The position numbers and the translations under genes were made by a program. From positions 21,759,838 to 21,823,837 of the forward strand of contig OZ020308.1 of assembly GCA_963971305.1 (NCBI GenBank): a stretch of 64,000 bases of DNA, written 5' to 3'. Below the pieces are notes generated by a model. It did not search any database. It saw only the letters and a list, made by a program, of their open reading frames with translations, and was not told the origin of the DNA. The DNA comes from Arcuatula senhousia (lineage: Eukaryota; Mollusca; Bivalvia; Mytilida; Mytilidae). Shown one piece after another: positions 43,947 through 57,260 of the stretch (positions are counted from its first letter, which is position 1; every line of letters begins with the position of its first letter).

Positions 43947-45640
43947 ATAACAAATATTTAACAGATCAGAAGGAAAAAGTTGATGATTCAAAGTTATTCA
44001 AAGAACAGGAGGAACGTTCTTGTGCGCAAAACTTAACTGGAAGTATTTTTTAGACTTTTTAGAATGTTCCTTTTGCATGTACACCTATAACATATTAGCA
44101 TGTATAAAATATCATTAAACATGACATTGTATAATTTTAGAAATGAGAAGTATTCATGCACGGTCGGAAACTATTGTTTGTCCTGCTGCCGTAAAAATCC
44201 TCGGTGAAATGAAGCTGAAGGTATCACTTTCAGACCTCAGATGATTACATTGTACATACCCAGTAAAACGTTTGATAATAACAATAGGAAGCGATAAGTA
44301 AAGTGAAAGGGGTAATAAAATATGATTTACCCGTATACACTTGACCGACATTAGCGTATTGTCGTGTCATCAAGTTACCCCATTTCACAATTGTCTTCCT
44401 AATCATTTCCCCAATAAACGTTTTTCGAAGAGTTTGGGTTACGTTATTGTAATATTTGATATATTAATTATTTGAACTAGAAAAATGTATAGTTTTATTG
44501 GCCTAAAAGTAAAATTAGATATTTTGGAAAATAAAATGGATTTTTTATACTGACCAGGATGCCTTTCTGGTCAAAATGTATAAATACGAAGCACAATTCA
44601 TTAATTTTCAATATTCAGTAGAACTACAAACAAAGCTGAACATCATATAAATACAATACCATGTACAATCTTAAAGTAAGTTCCTTATAATGGCGAAAAA
44701 ATGTTCCCAAAGTGAAGTTAGATACCGGGAATATCATTGACAAGAACCATTTTTTATATACATGTATACTTAGTATATATTTTGCATACTGGAAGACCTT
44801 ACACAATAATTTAGTTAATTGAAAACCAAAATTTAAAATGTGGATCAACACTCATTTTTAGATTTTGTTTTCATTTTAAAATCAGGAGAAATAATGCTTT
44901 TTAACTTAATTTCGAAAGCTTCATATTTTCATGAAATTAAATTGAGACCTTAGCATGGTCATCAGTAACATTATGTTCTGACCAAAAACTATCATATGCT
45001 TTTTAAGCTTATATGAATATTTTGATAAATAGTAATGGTCTTCGTTCACAGAAAACAATTATGAAACGTTTAAGCTTAGTAGCAGAAAATAACAAAATGC
45101 AGCTTTGATCCATTACCTCGTTTACAATCAGAATCCATCCATTTTCGATGTGTAACTTTTTAATTTCGATGGATACTTTTTTGTATTGTAACGTCGTTTT
45201 TTTTAAGTGATATCTGGCCTAAAAATATTTATGACCTTTAATTTATATCGAAGTTTATTTGTATATTACAACTGGTTTATGTCCCGATTAGGGCTGAAAT
45301 ATCACCGACGGTACATTAAGCATACAGCAATCACTCAATCAATCTCGGCTAAATATAAAAGGTAGTTTTGTCAATATAGAGTTTAGGTAAAATCGTTATA
45401 TATTTTTTGTGGAGGAGGGGATCATTTACTTTTAGAACTTGTTTGTCTTCGTGCGTCAGGCAAGTTAAAATCTATCGTCTTGCGTACTTCAAATGTATTA
45501 ACGTTCTGACATTTATTCATTTATTTGATAATCCTCTTAGTAGTATCTATATGTCGTCCCTGTTGTGTCTTAGGATTTTCTCTTGAAATAATTTCTAACC
45601 AAATAAGCAATAGACGCCCTTATCGTTTGTATAAGTACAA
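43947..45640. other. Intergenic DNA upstream of IL-17-like gene 3
   Basis: No gene or clear repeat. It must hold the promoter of gene 3 near its right edge; no convincing TATA box could be placed. Confidence 0.45.
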
Positions 45641-45655
45641 ATGTATGCTTTCAAG
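45641..45655 (+). CDS. IL17L: Micro-exon 1 of IL-17-like gene 3
   Basis: ATG TAT GCT TTC AAG then GTTCAA. It joins in phase 0 to exon 2 at 45734 and gives a normal signal peptide with a basic n-region. Confidence 0.55.
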
Positions 45656-46294
45656 GTTCAAATCAAGCATTTAATGCTAAGTTTAAAGCTGTATATCTTT
45701 AATAGTTTTAAATATTGTGCATTGATTTTGTAGATTTGTGTTGCCTTGTCTGCATTTGCAATGCTAGCTGTGGTGATTAAATCAGCGGCCATATCAAAGT
45801 GTGTAGAACCAGAGGACTTGGATAAAAGATTTATGAAATTAAATGGCGGAATATCCATACGACATCTTCTTATACCACACAGCTGGGACGACGCAGACAC
45901 AGAATTTAGTGTCCTTTTTACAATAACAAACACTCATCCAATCAGACACCAATGCCCTACCACTCATGTAAAGGGAAACTATCCGATTATGATGCGAACT
46001 TCCTGCCCTTGGTTTCTGACGCAGGATTTCAGCGAACAACGTTATCCAAGGATAATTGAATATGCAAGTACGTCTTGCAACAAATGCATTGGATCCAATG
46101 GAACTGTAGCGTGTGAAAGGTTAAACCAACAAATACAAATACTGAAAAAGACAGGATGCTCAAATGGCGTATATCAGTATGAGGAAATTGACTTCCTGTT
46201 GCCTGTTGGTTACGCATGTGCACAACTCAGGGAGATAGAAAATAGTGAATCTGTCACTCCACCTGCAGATGACGATTTACCAAATCCTATTTAA
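45641..46294 (+). CDS. IL17L: IL-17-like secreted cytokine, gene 3 (two coding exons)
   Basis: Interleukin-17 family cytokine. Exon 1 (45641-45655) encodes MYAFK before a GTTCAA donor. The 78-bp phase-0 intron ends ...gattttgtag, and exon 2 is 45734-46294. The product is 191 residues. The signal peptide is rich in A/V/L (ICVALSAFAMLAVVI). Eight cysteines follow as in genes 1 and 2: HQCP, TSCPWFL, SCNKCIG, ACERL, GCSNGVYQYEE and ACAQLREIE. It is closest to gene 1 in the MMRTSCPW, CIGS.G and NGVYQYEE stretches. The tail is acidic and proline-rich (DDDLPNPI). The apparent start in exon 2 is a TTG. The donor is weaker than in the other two genes, so exon 1 is less sure than the family call. Confidence 0.88.
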
Positions 46295-46539
46295 ACATTA
46301 ATTTTAAAATGTTGTCAAAATCTTGCCTAAACGTGTTCATAGTAATTTTATTTTTATTCTTTATACATTTTATTTTTCTATTCTTGAAAATTTGTATGAG
46401 TTTTTATATGCATAGCTATTTTAAAGTAAAGTTTATTTACATTTATTTTTCTTTCGCTTCGTTCCATGTGAAATAACATTAAGCAAAACAAATACGCGCA
46501 TATTGTTCGCCTATTGAATTAAAAAGTTTTCTAAAAGAG
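46295..46539 (+). promoter_or_regulatory. Likely 3' UTR of IL-17-like gene 3
   Basis: U-rich sequence with several 'ttatttt' and one ATTTATTTTT (46440-46449). No clear AATAAA was located here; a variant signal may be used. Confidence 0.3.
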
Positions 46540-46695
46540 GCAAAGGTATATATACCAAAAGGGAAATCGAATGTCGAATACCCGGACGACGAAGAAATAA
46601 ATCAGCAGAGTACGTACATTCGTCGCATTGCAAACGTAGTTAATTCTGGTAAAGGACAATATGTAAAAAAAAAACCTTTGTGCTCATCTAAGAGA
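46540..46695 (+). repeat. Dispersed repeat family B, internally deleted copy
   Basis: It keeps the left part ('agaggcaaaggtatataccaa'-like, 'cgaatgtcgaat') and the right part ('cgtcgcattgcaaacg', 'tggtaaaggaca', 'tgctcatctaagag') but lacks the middle. Confidence 0.65.
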
Positions 46696-47509
46696 CAACA
46701 ATCCTATTTTTTTCAATGAGCTTTTGTTTTAAAAAAAAAAGTATTGATTTTAGGGGATAAAATACCGTTAGTATTGTCCCACATTTTATTATTATCACAT
46801 ATAGGTGATTGGTCAGTGAACATATACAGTATCATCAATTTCCTGTTCGTACGTTGTTGTTTTGAGTATTTTGTGTTCAATACTTTTGGAATTTTTGCCT
46901 TCTTATAAATTGATTCAAATGCTGCAGATGAGAATCTTTTTTTTTTAAATATGCGTATACAACATAAATTAATTACCTGTTTTGTTTGTGTCGTTTGTAA
47001 CCACAGGGTCGATAACCGTTGCTGGTGGACTAGTGGTCTCAAGTCTGGTCGTAACACATGTCTCGTGTTTGACACAAATTTACATATTTTTTATTAATAC
47101 AATTGACGCTAGTTTTAATTCAAAATTGTTTGAAGACAAGGTTTATTTTCTTGAACTACACATAGTTGATATCATTGGTGCTGGATTTAGCTTTACTGTT
47201 CGAATGTTGTACGTTTGCATTTTGAGTACGTTGCGTCAATTACATTTGACATCAAACCTTCCAATGTTTTGATTCAAAGGCTGCTGGTGAAAGGTTACCC
47301 CTTGAAATAGCATATTCAGTTATCAAATTGAAGTTTTGTAAGTCACTTAGGGGAACTTAAGGTCTGAAACGAATTAACCAGTATATTTTTTTATTATTGA
47401 AATTAACGACAATTCAAAATTGTTTAATACACCAGGTTTTCGAAGATAAACTATATCTTCTATAGGTCACTCATCTTTGTCTTGAATTGTTTTTTAATAC
47501 GACTGCAAA
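46696..47509. other. Intergenic DNA
   Basis: ORFs of 120 (minus) and 96 (plus) residues overlap here in opposite strands; neither has a recognisable domain. A short segment at 47.11-47.17 kb recurs weakly at 47.41-47.48 kb. Confidence 0.4.
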
Positions 47510-47519
47510 AAAAAAAAAT

Positions 47520-48495
47520 TGCGGACGTACAATGGTATGATGCTGTTGTCGTCGTCGTCGTCCGTTAATTTAGTGTATCCGCGAAAACTTAAGTTTTAGT
47601 TATTCGATTGCTATGAAATTTGACAATGATGCTCTTTATCATAAAAGGATGGACGGGGTTGATTTTGGAGGTCCCCTTTTTTGTTTAGAAATTAGGGGCC
47701 AAAATATGCTACTTTTTGTTTGTTCCCACAATAACGTTTTTTTTTGGTTAACAAAATGCTGATTCTACTTTAATGAATTATACCATAAAATGATGAATGG
47801 GATTGATTTTGAAGATCCCCTTTCTTCGTTTAGAAATTAGGGGCCCAAAAAGGGCCAAAGATTAAAATTTTATTTTGTTTCCACAATAACTTTCATACTA
47901 GTTGGCCAATTGCTGTGAAATTTGACAGTGATATGCCTTACCATTAAACCACACATGAGATCGGTTTTGGGGGTTACCCTCTTTTTCATTTAGAAATAAA
48001 GGGTCCAAATAGGGAAAAAACATGCAACTTTTTTACTACTGGTCTGATTTAGAAAAAAAATTCTGCAGCTTAAATGTTTTCAAGTGGTGGATACAAAATG
48101 GGGGATCAATTTTTGCAACCCCCTTTTTCCGTTTAAAATGAGGGGCCAAAATCGGGCCAAAATAAACTTTTTTTTATTATGGAACGATTTCATTTTTTTG
48201 CGAACTTTAATTCTTGTCAAGTAATTAATTAAAAAAATGAGGATTTATTTTGTGACACTCCCCTACCCATTATTGCCATTAGGGACCAAAAGGGACAAAA
48301 ATGAACTGTAGCAGATACCCCAAAAGGGGTAATAATGTTGTAATTTATTTTGGTCTGCTTTTTAATACAGATGAATTCCTTGTGAAATGTGGGTCGAACG
48401 TCCACCATTGGCTATTGTCCAAAACAATTGACTTTCCATATTGGGCCTAAAACGTACAGGGTTTGACATGTTGTAATCGTATCATGCTGCGCTCG
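47520..48495 (+). repeat. Old element with four internal ~150-bp repeats
   Basis: 'gg.ttgattttggaggtccccttttt.gtttagaaattaggggccaaaa' recurs near 47650, 47800, 47955 and 48105. A GTCGTCGTCGTCG run at 47549-47562 corresponds, in reverse, to the (GAC)n of the 9.9-kb element, so it is probably a related family. Confidence 0.65.
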
Positions 48496-49185
48496 GCGAA
48501 GCTTTTTATTTTATTCTAATGTGCTAATCTTGTTGACGTATGGTAGGACATAAAAATCCCCTTACAAATAAATAACAGACCTTTGTTTTCTTAATCCATT
48601 GTCATAATAGAAAAAATATCTAGAACACCTTACTTTAATTTGAACTTTTTTTACGAATAGGAAGTTGTATCTAGAAATTATATGAGCTAGTTGGTTTTAT
48701 TAATTACTTGAGGCAGATAAGGTACTACTACTCATATACTGATTTATTTTGCAGACAAAGGAATTACAAATATTAACTTTATTAATTTGATTTCCCAGCG
48801 GTGACGATCATCGAGATTAACATTAACAATACTAATAACAACGTAAAAAAGGCAGACATCATTTGATTTTCTATTAGGGTATATTTAAATCAAGTACAAG
48901 ACAACCTGGGTTATATTACCCACGTAAAATAACACATATCTCTAAAGGATAACGCAAGTCACGTGTTGTGATCTTAATACCCCTACCCACCTTTAGTTGC
49001 GTAATGCGCATGCAATATAACATCGTTCAGACCATTCTTCTACAAAGGTTTCATTTAAAAGAAAAAATAGGAAAAAAATCTTTTTAACATGCATATGAAA
49101 AACAAAATAACTACATTTTAATGTTGTAAAGATCCAGGCTGCCTCTGAAGCGCATTTCATTTATAACACTCAAGCTGCAATAATG
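48496..49185. other. Intergenic DNA
   Basis: No gene recognised. Confidence 0.5.
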
Positions 49186-49490
49186 GAGGAAGCAAAGAGG
49201 CACCAATAGTGCATTCAAGTGTCAAAAGTCCGCAAGGGCACCGACAAAACCGGTTAACACAAACAAGAACAGCACGAAGAAAGAAAAATCAACCGAACGG
49301 AAATCGATAACAGGAATTCAAAGTCGTTACAAGAGTAACCCAGGTGATCCGAAGGAGTAAGCAGTTCCTGCCTGTTGTAGCATACCCGTCGTGTTGCTAA
49401 TATTAATATAGTGTGTCAGGTCCGGTAAAGGTGGACAAATCAAATTTCTACGACAAACCAACATCTGTGCTCATTTAAGAGAATCATAAA
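49186..49490 (+). repeat. Dispersed repeat family B copy
   Basis: It runs 'ggaagcaaagaggcaccaata' through 'ggagtaagcagttcctgcctg', 'acccgtcgtgttgc' and 'ggtaaaggtggacaaa' to 'caaaccaacatctgtgctcat'. Confidence 0.85.
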
Positions 49491-49900
49491 TTTCATATTT
49501 GATTACGAGTGCACGGTGTCTACCGTAACATTTCTTCGACATAACCCTGTTTTAGCAATTTCTGTGGAGATTAGATCAAATATTTGATTTGGAGTGAATA
49601 AGATATGACAAGTAACATCATTATGCAGTGGCAAATAAAGGTAGAATGCCAAAGACTCTAGAATAGGATAGGCCTAGGTAAAGCAGAACAAAAACAGAAT
49701 CTCTAGAATAAAGTTACGTTGAAGAATAACCTTTAAGTAAATTACCTAGAAATTTCCTTGATTTCCTGTTGTTTGGTGTATTAATCGAAACCTTGGAATT
49801 GTGCTAATAATGTCTGGAAACGAATAGAGACCAGAGATTATTGACACATGAACGAACGAGTGACTTTCACAATATTCTATTCCGATCCATTTTTCTTGTT
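49491..49900. other. Intergenic DNA
   Basis: No gene recognised. Confidence 0.5.
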
Positions 49901-50545
49901 AGCTCACCTGACCCGAATGTCAGGTCATTGTTCATGGCAGGTGAGCTATTGTCATCATAAAGCGCTGTTGCTAAAAATTAAAATAGTACATGGGTTCAGA
50001 CCATAGTTTTAAGATTTAAGCTCTAAAAGTATAAGAGATAAAGAAATCCAAAGCAACCTGCCGTGTTCTGCATCTAAAGTTCTACAAAACTCTTCATTGA
50101 ATCGAAGTTGTGGGACCACTCCTTAAAGGAATGTTTTCCCCTTTATTGTGAAAATTGACCATTTTCGCAGTTTTGGGACTTAATCTTTATGTAGCAAACC
50201 ATAAGTACTAGTGGAAATTATAGCATTGGTGAATTGTTAAGCTTTTTGATATCTACTAAAAATCATTTCAGGGTCAAAATTGTCAGATCTACATTTAAGA
50301 TTTTTCTCGCTTTTACTATTTCTATCAGTTTTAATTGTTTTTAACATGATCTTTTCTATCCTAACTTAAGTTTCTTAAATGTTATTTTCCACACAGGGAA
50401 GCATCGGTTTATTAACAAAAATGATCGTGAACAATTTCTCTATAGAGGGCAAGTATTGAATAACAATCGTGAACAATTCGAGATTCGGATCGGTATTTAG
50501 GTAAAAAGCTTTAGCATTAGAAATCATGTGAGCGATTCAGGCCTC
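49901..50545 (-). mobile_element. Relative of the GCTCACCTGAT-ended element
   Basis: The left edge has AGCTCACCTG and its perfect complement CAGGTGAGCT 27 bases later (49938-49947). The right edge 'catgtgagcgattcaggcc' is the reverse complement of the 9865-9890 end ('ctcctgaatcgctcacctgat'). Hence a copy in opposite orientation. Noncoding. Confidence 0.55.
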
Positions 50546-52054
50546 TGGAAGCCTCTAGTTCCACAGCTTCCATTGCTGTATCACACGTTAAATATATCAA
50601 CTTATACTTAAAGAGTGATAAATAAGAGCCTGCATGATATGATGATAAATTAGTAAAATGTGGACACAACCTAATTGCAGACACAGAGCAAAGAGTTTTG
50701 ACTGCCTTGAAAAAAGAGGGGTTCGTAAGTTCGTTCAATTAAGCCTTTTGCCGGAACCTTACGAGTCCGAATCTTAACAAGATAAACAGAAGTTATCTTT
50801 GACTTGCGATGAATGTGGCATTATCTCCTTCCGATGCATCACTATCGTTTTTGTTCAGGCTTTCTGTAATATGGCCTGCTGACCCCGTCATAAGAGATAA
50901 GGAGTTAAACCAATTCTATCACACAGGGCAAAGATCATATTCGCTCATCTCATCAGTGTACTGGGTGCTCTTACAGTTGACTTTAATTGAACATATTAGC
51001 ACTCTTTAGGGCATAGTCTCCATCCGATACATGTACAAAACAATGTGCTCACATTTTCATATTACCCACCTGAGAGACTATGTAAAATTACGTTGTATTA
51101 GAGAAATCGTCTGTACATCTTTGATCAAATAAAGTTGCTGCTTGTCGTTTGTAATTGGACCTAGATCAAAGATAATGCATATGATTCAAACTCAGTCCTT
51201 AAACAGGTCGGATTTTCTAGATTTCGTTTGACCTATTAATCAATCAAAATTGTAAAAGATTGACCTTTCAAATGGGGAAAAATGGTAACACTTTTTCGTC
51301 GGTTTGATAGAAAAGTTCCCAACATATACATGTATTCTTTAACCTCCTCGCTCATATTTCTTAAATACCAAATATAATTGGTTTTAAACGTTATTTTGTT
51401 TAACATGGGGGAAATTCTCCTTATAAAGTAATGTTATGTTCCACTTATTGACTTCTATTTTATTAAGTGTATTGGTCAATGGACAAACAAAAAGGTAAAC
51501 ATGGCCATAAAATCTCCCTACTTGTCAAAGCTGTTTGGGTGAAAAAGTGTTTCTTTAATATGTTTATTTTTAATATGACATTAATACAAATACAACAACC
51601 ATTTTTTTTCACCGCTCATTTTAAAGATTTGTTTTGCGAGTCATGTTATATTTAAATTTTCATAAAAAGCACGTGTTGGCGATGGGATTTATTTATACTC
51701 TCTCAAAAACTATTGGTTAAAAGTTTGACGAAAACATTATCCTTAAAAGGTAAAATCTTCGACCCGTTAAAGTATAAAAGAAAAACTTCCTTTTTAGAAA
51801 TGGAGCAATTAGCATTAACACGATATGCACAAACATAAGCTTTGTCATCAGCGCTTGTCCAAAAATACTAAAAACTTGCTGTATGATGTGCATTTATTCC
51901 ATAGTCGAATGTTCTTGTACATTTATGGTCATGTTGTATTGCCGAAACGTTACAATAATTATAAACTCTTTACTGTTTCTTCTCATATTTCATGGGATCA
52001 TACATCTGAAATCTGGAACACTATGTTTTGCAAGTGGTTCTACGGTTTATTTTA
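50546..52054. other. Intergenic DNA
   Basis: No gene recognised. ORFs of 60-76 residues have no domain features. Confidence 0.45.
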
Positions 52055-52325
52055 GTCTTTCTCAACCGGATTTAACACACTGAAATGACAATTGGCAGCT
52101 CGACGAGTGTGCTATAGCAAGGAACTGCTTACTCTTCCCGACTACCCGAGTTCACTCTCGTGATGACTCTAGTTTTCCATTGTCGATTTCTGTTTGATTT
52201 TGTGTTTGATTTTTGATTTTTGTGTTTCTTAATGCTCTGAACATGTTTTGCCGTTGCCTTTTCAGACTTTTGACACTTGAAGACCCCATTGGTGCCGCCT
52301 CTTAGCTTGTTCCAACATGTTTTGC
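52055..52325 (-). repeat. Dispersed repeat family B, minus copy
   Basis: The reverse complement has 'gaggcggcaccaatggggtc', 'aagtgtcaaaagtc', 'cgggaagagtaagcagttcc' and 'gtgtgttaaatccggttgag'. Confidence 0.8.
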
Positions 52326-52499
52326 ATTGTAAATCCTTTATATATGTAGATTTCGACACTTATGACGAAGTACATGTACATTTATAACAGGGAGTATAAA
52401 AATCTTCATATATATAGTGTATAAAACCTTAATACAGGAAAACAGGCTTTAAAAGGGGGGTCTATGTGGTTCTAATTCAGGAATGGATTAAAATTGTAT

Positions 52500-52660
52500 G
52501 CATTTTGTTTAGACAATGGGGCCAATTATATTGCAGAACCGCAAGCAGCGCCTACTAGCCTGCTTTAAGGCTGCTGGTGGTTGTCCATTGTGTTTTTTTT
52601 CCAAACTGCCGCTTGTAATGTGGGCTGCGTCGCGTACACTTATTCCACATCTCATTATTT
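52500..52660 (+). repeat. Dispersed repeat family C, plus copy
   Basis: 'agcagcgcctactagcctg', 'ctgctggtggttgtccattgtg' and 'cgcgtacacttattccacatct' match 34.17-34.32 kb. Confidence 0.78.
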
Positions 52661-54539
52661 TCTATTTAATATCACATGTAAGACATACAATGCATCTAAT
52701 AACATTACAAAGAGCATATATTTGCTCCTGCTTAAAAACTTACTGAATTTACCCTAAATGATATAGAAGTAAACCAACAACTTTGCGTGTTTTATTTCTG
52801 AACTTGAAATAACAATCAAACAACTAACATAAAGTAATAAAGACAAATGGAATAACAATACCTTACATACAATTAACATTACGTTTATGGTGTAGATTGT
52901 AATTGACCCAAGAATATAACAGGAAAACAACCCTCATACTAATCAAAACAATACATTTTATGCAAAACACGTAATGTCAATAAACCTTTAAATAACAGCC
53001 AATCGATCAACATTATGATTAAAACAATGCAGATATTTGATGGTCTGGAGTAATTGACTAGTATACTTGACCAGAGGTACTGGGAAAGACCGAGTGATCT
53101 ACTGCACCAGGCAATAGCAAGAACCTCTAGCATTTTCTAATATTCATGTGAAGTTTAAATGTAGTTTAAACTTCCGTCAAATGAACTGAAATGAAAGACT
53201 TTGGGCACAATTGATTGGACAACATACAGTGATAACAGAATATAAAAAAGGGAAGAAAGAAATTAATCTTTAGGCCACACAAAATTAATTTCTTGTTCTT
53301 TGGATTTTGACTTTTAAAAAAAGGAGCGAGCGAGCGAAATGATTTTTATTAATTTTTTTTCTCAAAATCAGATTTTTTGGAGCGACTGATATTTCTTCAG
53401 GCAAGCGACTTGTTTTTAAATTTTTAAAAAGTTTTAGGCATTGGCAGACCAAGAGACAGTCCATAACACTAAACAAGTACAACTATGTCCCCAATCTTGC
53501 TGGCAAAGCATGCTTTTAAGATTTAATATAAAAAAGAAAACTTCCAATCTTTATTCACAATAAAAAACACAAAAACAACATTAACAATTTGTAAAAATTT
53601 ATTAACAAAAACAATAAGACAAAACAATCCTTGGTGCACTGGATGTTTCACGTGGGATGTTCATAGATGGTGTCAATAATATCCAATCATTGTCCTTACA
53701 CATAAGTTAGGGATTGTCCTTAATATTTTTAATTATAACTGAGGTCATCTGAGGTAAGATACATGTATAGAGCTGCCACCACCCAAGGTTTATTGGCATT
53801 ATTACTGTAATATATAGTCTTTAATTTCATTTGATTTAAGAATGTATGTACATCAATCAATCAATCAAAGTTTTATTTAAAGTCGATGCATATATAACAA
53901 AGTAACACAAGCTCTAATGAGCTGTTAAATCGACTATACGTGTATTAATGTGTTAGAACCATTTATTGTAAATGTGTTTTGACAATAAACATAATTCTAA
54001 TTCTACCACAGACACTTTATTCTATCAACAACGGGGGTCGACTATACATCGTGTATGACATCTCTTATATGTATTTAAATAGATCAATGTAAGACTCTTC
54101 CATTTGACATGCAATTGCCATATTTCGTAACAATTTTTAACTTGGTGGCAACAGATTTCATTGTTTACATTGGAGTGTTTTGTTTGAGGGGAATGAAACG
54201 GAATTTCAACCGTTTAAGTTTGGCGTCTTTTTTTCTGAATGTATCTCCAATATTGGAGCACTTAACTGAACTTACAAGCTATAAGACAAAACAGAGTCAA
54301 GTTTTTGGAGCACTTCGTTGAAAATCGGCAAATTGATGTTTGTTTACCTTTGCAATAGACAGATATTTTCAAACGCGGAGATGAAAAAAATTTTGTAACA
54401 CAACTTCCAGCGCCAGACGCGGGCGGGTTTCCGGTAAATGCGGGTGGAAGAAATATATATTTTTTTCTTAAGGAAACAATTTTACATGCGGGCGGTCCGA
54501 CGAACAAGAAATTAATTCGGCGTGGCCTTAGTACACTAT
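52661..54539. other. Intergenic DNA
   Basis: No gene recognised. A short (ATCA)n run lies at 53854-53873, followed by a repeat-like segment with 'caagctctaatgagctgtt'. The ORF of 104 residues at 54262-54576 (minus) has no domain features. Confidence 0.45.
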
Positions 54540-57260
54540 TTGTGAACTTATAATTTGCGTTGAAATGAACAAACAATTAATACAATTTTGTGATCTTGTA
54601 AGTTGAATGCGTTATAAATATATATCAAACCTTGAATTGAATTAAGTGTTAAAATGATATATGTTATTTGTGAGCTATCGTAAAACTTATGAGGATTGGT
54701 GGTAAACAAATGGTAAATGCTATATAAATATGAATAAACTTATCATTTGTGAGCACTGTAGATGAACAGACAGTACACTATTTGTGAGCGTTGTACATCA
54801 GTCAACAAAACGATATTTGTGAACTTATAAATCGTGAGCGCTGTACATTAAAATAAAAAAAAATACAATATTTGTGAACTCAACATTTGTGAGGTTGAAC
54901 AGCAGTAGACAGTACAATTATATTGTTTATAATTTGTGAAAATTGTACATTCATTAGATAATACAATATATGTGAACTCAAACTAAGTAAAAGTTGTACA
55001 TCAGTAGAAAATACAATATTTTTATTTAATTCGTGGGCGTTGAACATTCAGCATACAATGCAATAATGTGTAAGCGTTTTACATTCAGTAGATACAATAT
55101 GTGTAAATTTATTTATTGTGAGCGTTGTACATTCAGTAGATACAATATGTGTAAATTTATTTATTGTGAGCGTTGTACATTCAGTAGATACAATATATGT
55201 AAACTTATCGTTGTGAAATTTGTACATTCAGTAGATACAATATATGTAAACTTATTCATTGTGAGCGTTGAACATTTAGTAGACAATGCAATTTTGCGAA
55301 TCTGTGAACTAATAACATTGTACACGCTGTACATGTACATCATTAAACAATATATTATTTACGAACTTAGAATTTATGTGGCTGATCAGCAGTAGACAAT
55401 ACAATATTGTTTATAATTTGTGAACCGTTGTACATTCAGTAGACAATAGAAAATATCTGTGAACTTGTCATATGTTTCCGTTGTACATTTGTTAAATAAT
55501 ACAAAATCTGTGAACTTAAAATCTGTGAACTCAAAATTTGTGAGACTTGTACATCAGTGGAAAAAACAATATTTTTTTATAGTTTGTGAGCATTGAACAT
55601 TCTAGATGTAGACAATGCAACATTTTCATTTAGTTTGTGAGCGTTGTACATTCAGAAGATACAATATGTGTGAACTTATCGTTGTGAGCGTTGTGCATTC
55701 AGAAGATACAATATGTGTGAACTTATCATTGTGAGCGTTGTACATTCAGAAGATACAATATGTGTGAACTTATCATTGTGAGCGTTGTACATTCAGAAGA
55801 TACAATATGTGTGAACTTATCGTTGTGAGCGTTGTACATTCAGAAGATACAATATGTGTGAACTTATCATTGTGAGCATTGTACATTCAGAAGATACAAT
55901 ATGTGTGAACTTATCGTTGTGAACGTTGTACATTCAGTAGACAATGAAATTTTGTGAATCTGTGAAAGAAGCTGAGGTACCAATGGGGGACTAATAAAAT
56001 TGTATCGCTGTACATGTACATCATTAAACAATATAATATTTACGAACTTAGAATTTGTGAGGCTGATCAGCAGTAGACAATACAATGTTGTCATGGTTGT
56101 TTATAATTTGTGAACCGTTGTACATTCAGAAGACAATAAAAAATATGTAGAATTATCATTTGTGAGCGCTGTAAATTCCGTAGACAATAATATATCTGTG
56201 ATCTTGTCATTTGTCATTGTACATTCACTAAATAATACAATATCTGTAAACTCAAAATTTGTGAGAGTTGTACATCAGTATAAAATACAAACTTTAAAAT
56301 TTGTGAGCGTTGAACAAAGTAGACATAGTAGACAATGCAAAACTACATTTGTGGGCGTTGTACATTCAGTGGTACATATGTGTGAACTTATCATTGTGAG
56401 TAGAAAACAGTAGAAAATGAATTAAATTTAATCTTAAAATTTGTTATTTATTATTCAGTAGACAATACAATATTTTCATTCAATTTGTGGGTTTTGTACA
56501 TTCAGTAGATAGAGTGAATTTCACATTGTGAGCGCTGTACACCAACAGACCAAACGTGTACTATAATTGCACATTGTACACGAGTAGACACTACATCACT
56601 CGTGAACCCAATACAACTTGTATAAAACTTTGAATTTTATAATTAAGGACGAACTGGAACCTTTACATGCAGAACTTTTGATCTAGGAGCGTTTAATCAA
56701 TATCTTGGTTGTGAACTTTACATTTTGACCGTTGACAGTGCAAAGATTCCATTTTGTTTTGAAAAAATAATTTGTGAGCGTTGAAAATCAATACAAAGCT
56801 AATAAAAATTTGATAGTAATCGAATTCAAAATAACATACGATATATTAATTCAATATCTGAAAACTTTCATTATAACTCGGTAAATATATATATATTATA
56901 TATATGACATCGCGGTTCAATTCAATTTATAAATGTGAACATTATTTATGTAAGAATTTAACGTTAATAAATGTTTAAACGTGTGAGCGTTGTACATTTA
57001 GTAGACAATACAATATTTGTGAACATTATATATAAATTGCGAGCATAATACATTATTCAGCAGACAGTACAATATTTCATTTAATTTGTGAACGAATCGT
57101 ACATATAGTAGATACAATAGGTGTGAACTTATCATTATGAGTGTTGAATATCGACCGAAAAAACATACAATATTTGCAACGTTGTACACCAGTAAACACT
57201 ACAAAATTGTTTATAATTTGTGAGCGTTGTACACAAAAAGACAATACAAAACTTGTGAAC
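54540..57260 (+). repeat. Degenerate ~47-bp satellite with higher-order structure
   Basis: The consensus is about 'gtgagcgttgtacattcagtagataca' plus 'atatgtgtgaacttatcatt'. Six almost identical 47-bp units occupy about 55645-55930 (string 'cattcagaagatacaat'), and three to four more lie at 55080-55290. Elsewhere the units are degenerate and 45-65 bp. A larger block recurs: 55314-55450 matches 55997-56140. ORFs in it (for example 120 residues at 55033) are repeat translations, not genes. A family B scrap ('gaagctgaggtaccaatgggg') sits at 55968-55988. Confidence 0.88.

Noticed and set aside
46713..47272. Opposed 120- and 96-residue ORFs as genes
   Set aside because: They overlap on opposite strands, have no domain, and lie in repeat-like DNA.
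55630..55940. 47-bp direct repeats as a CRISPR array
   Set aside because: There are no unique spacers between repeats, the whole unit repeats, and the context is an animal genome; this is a satellite.
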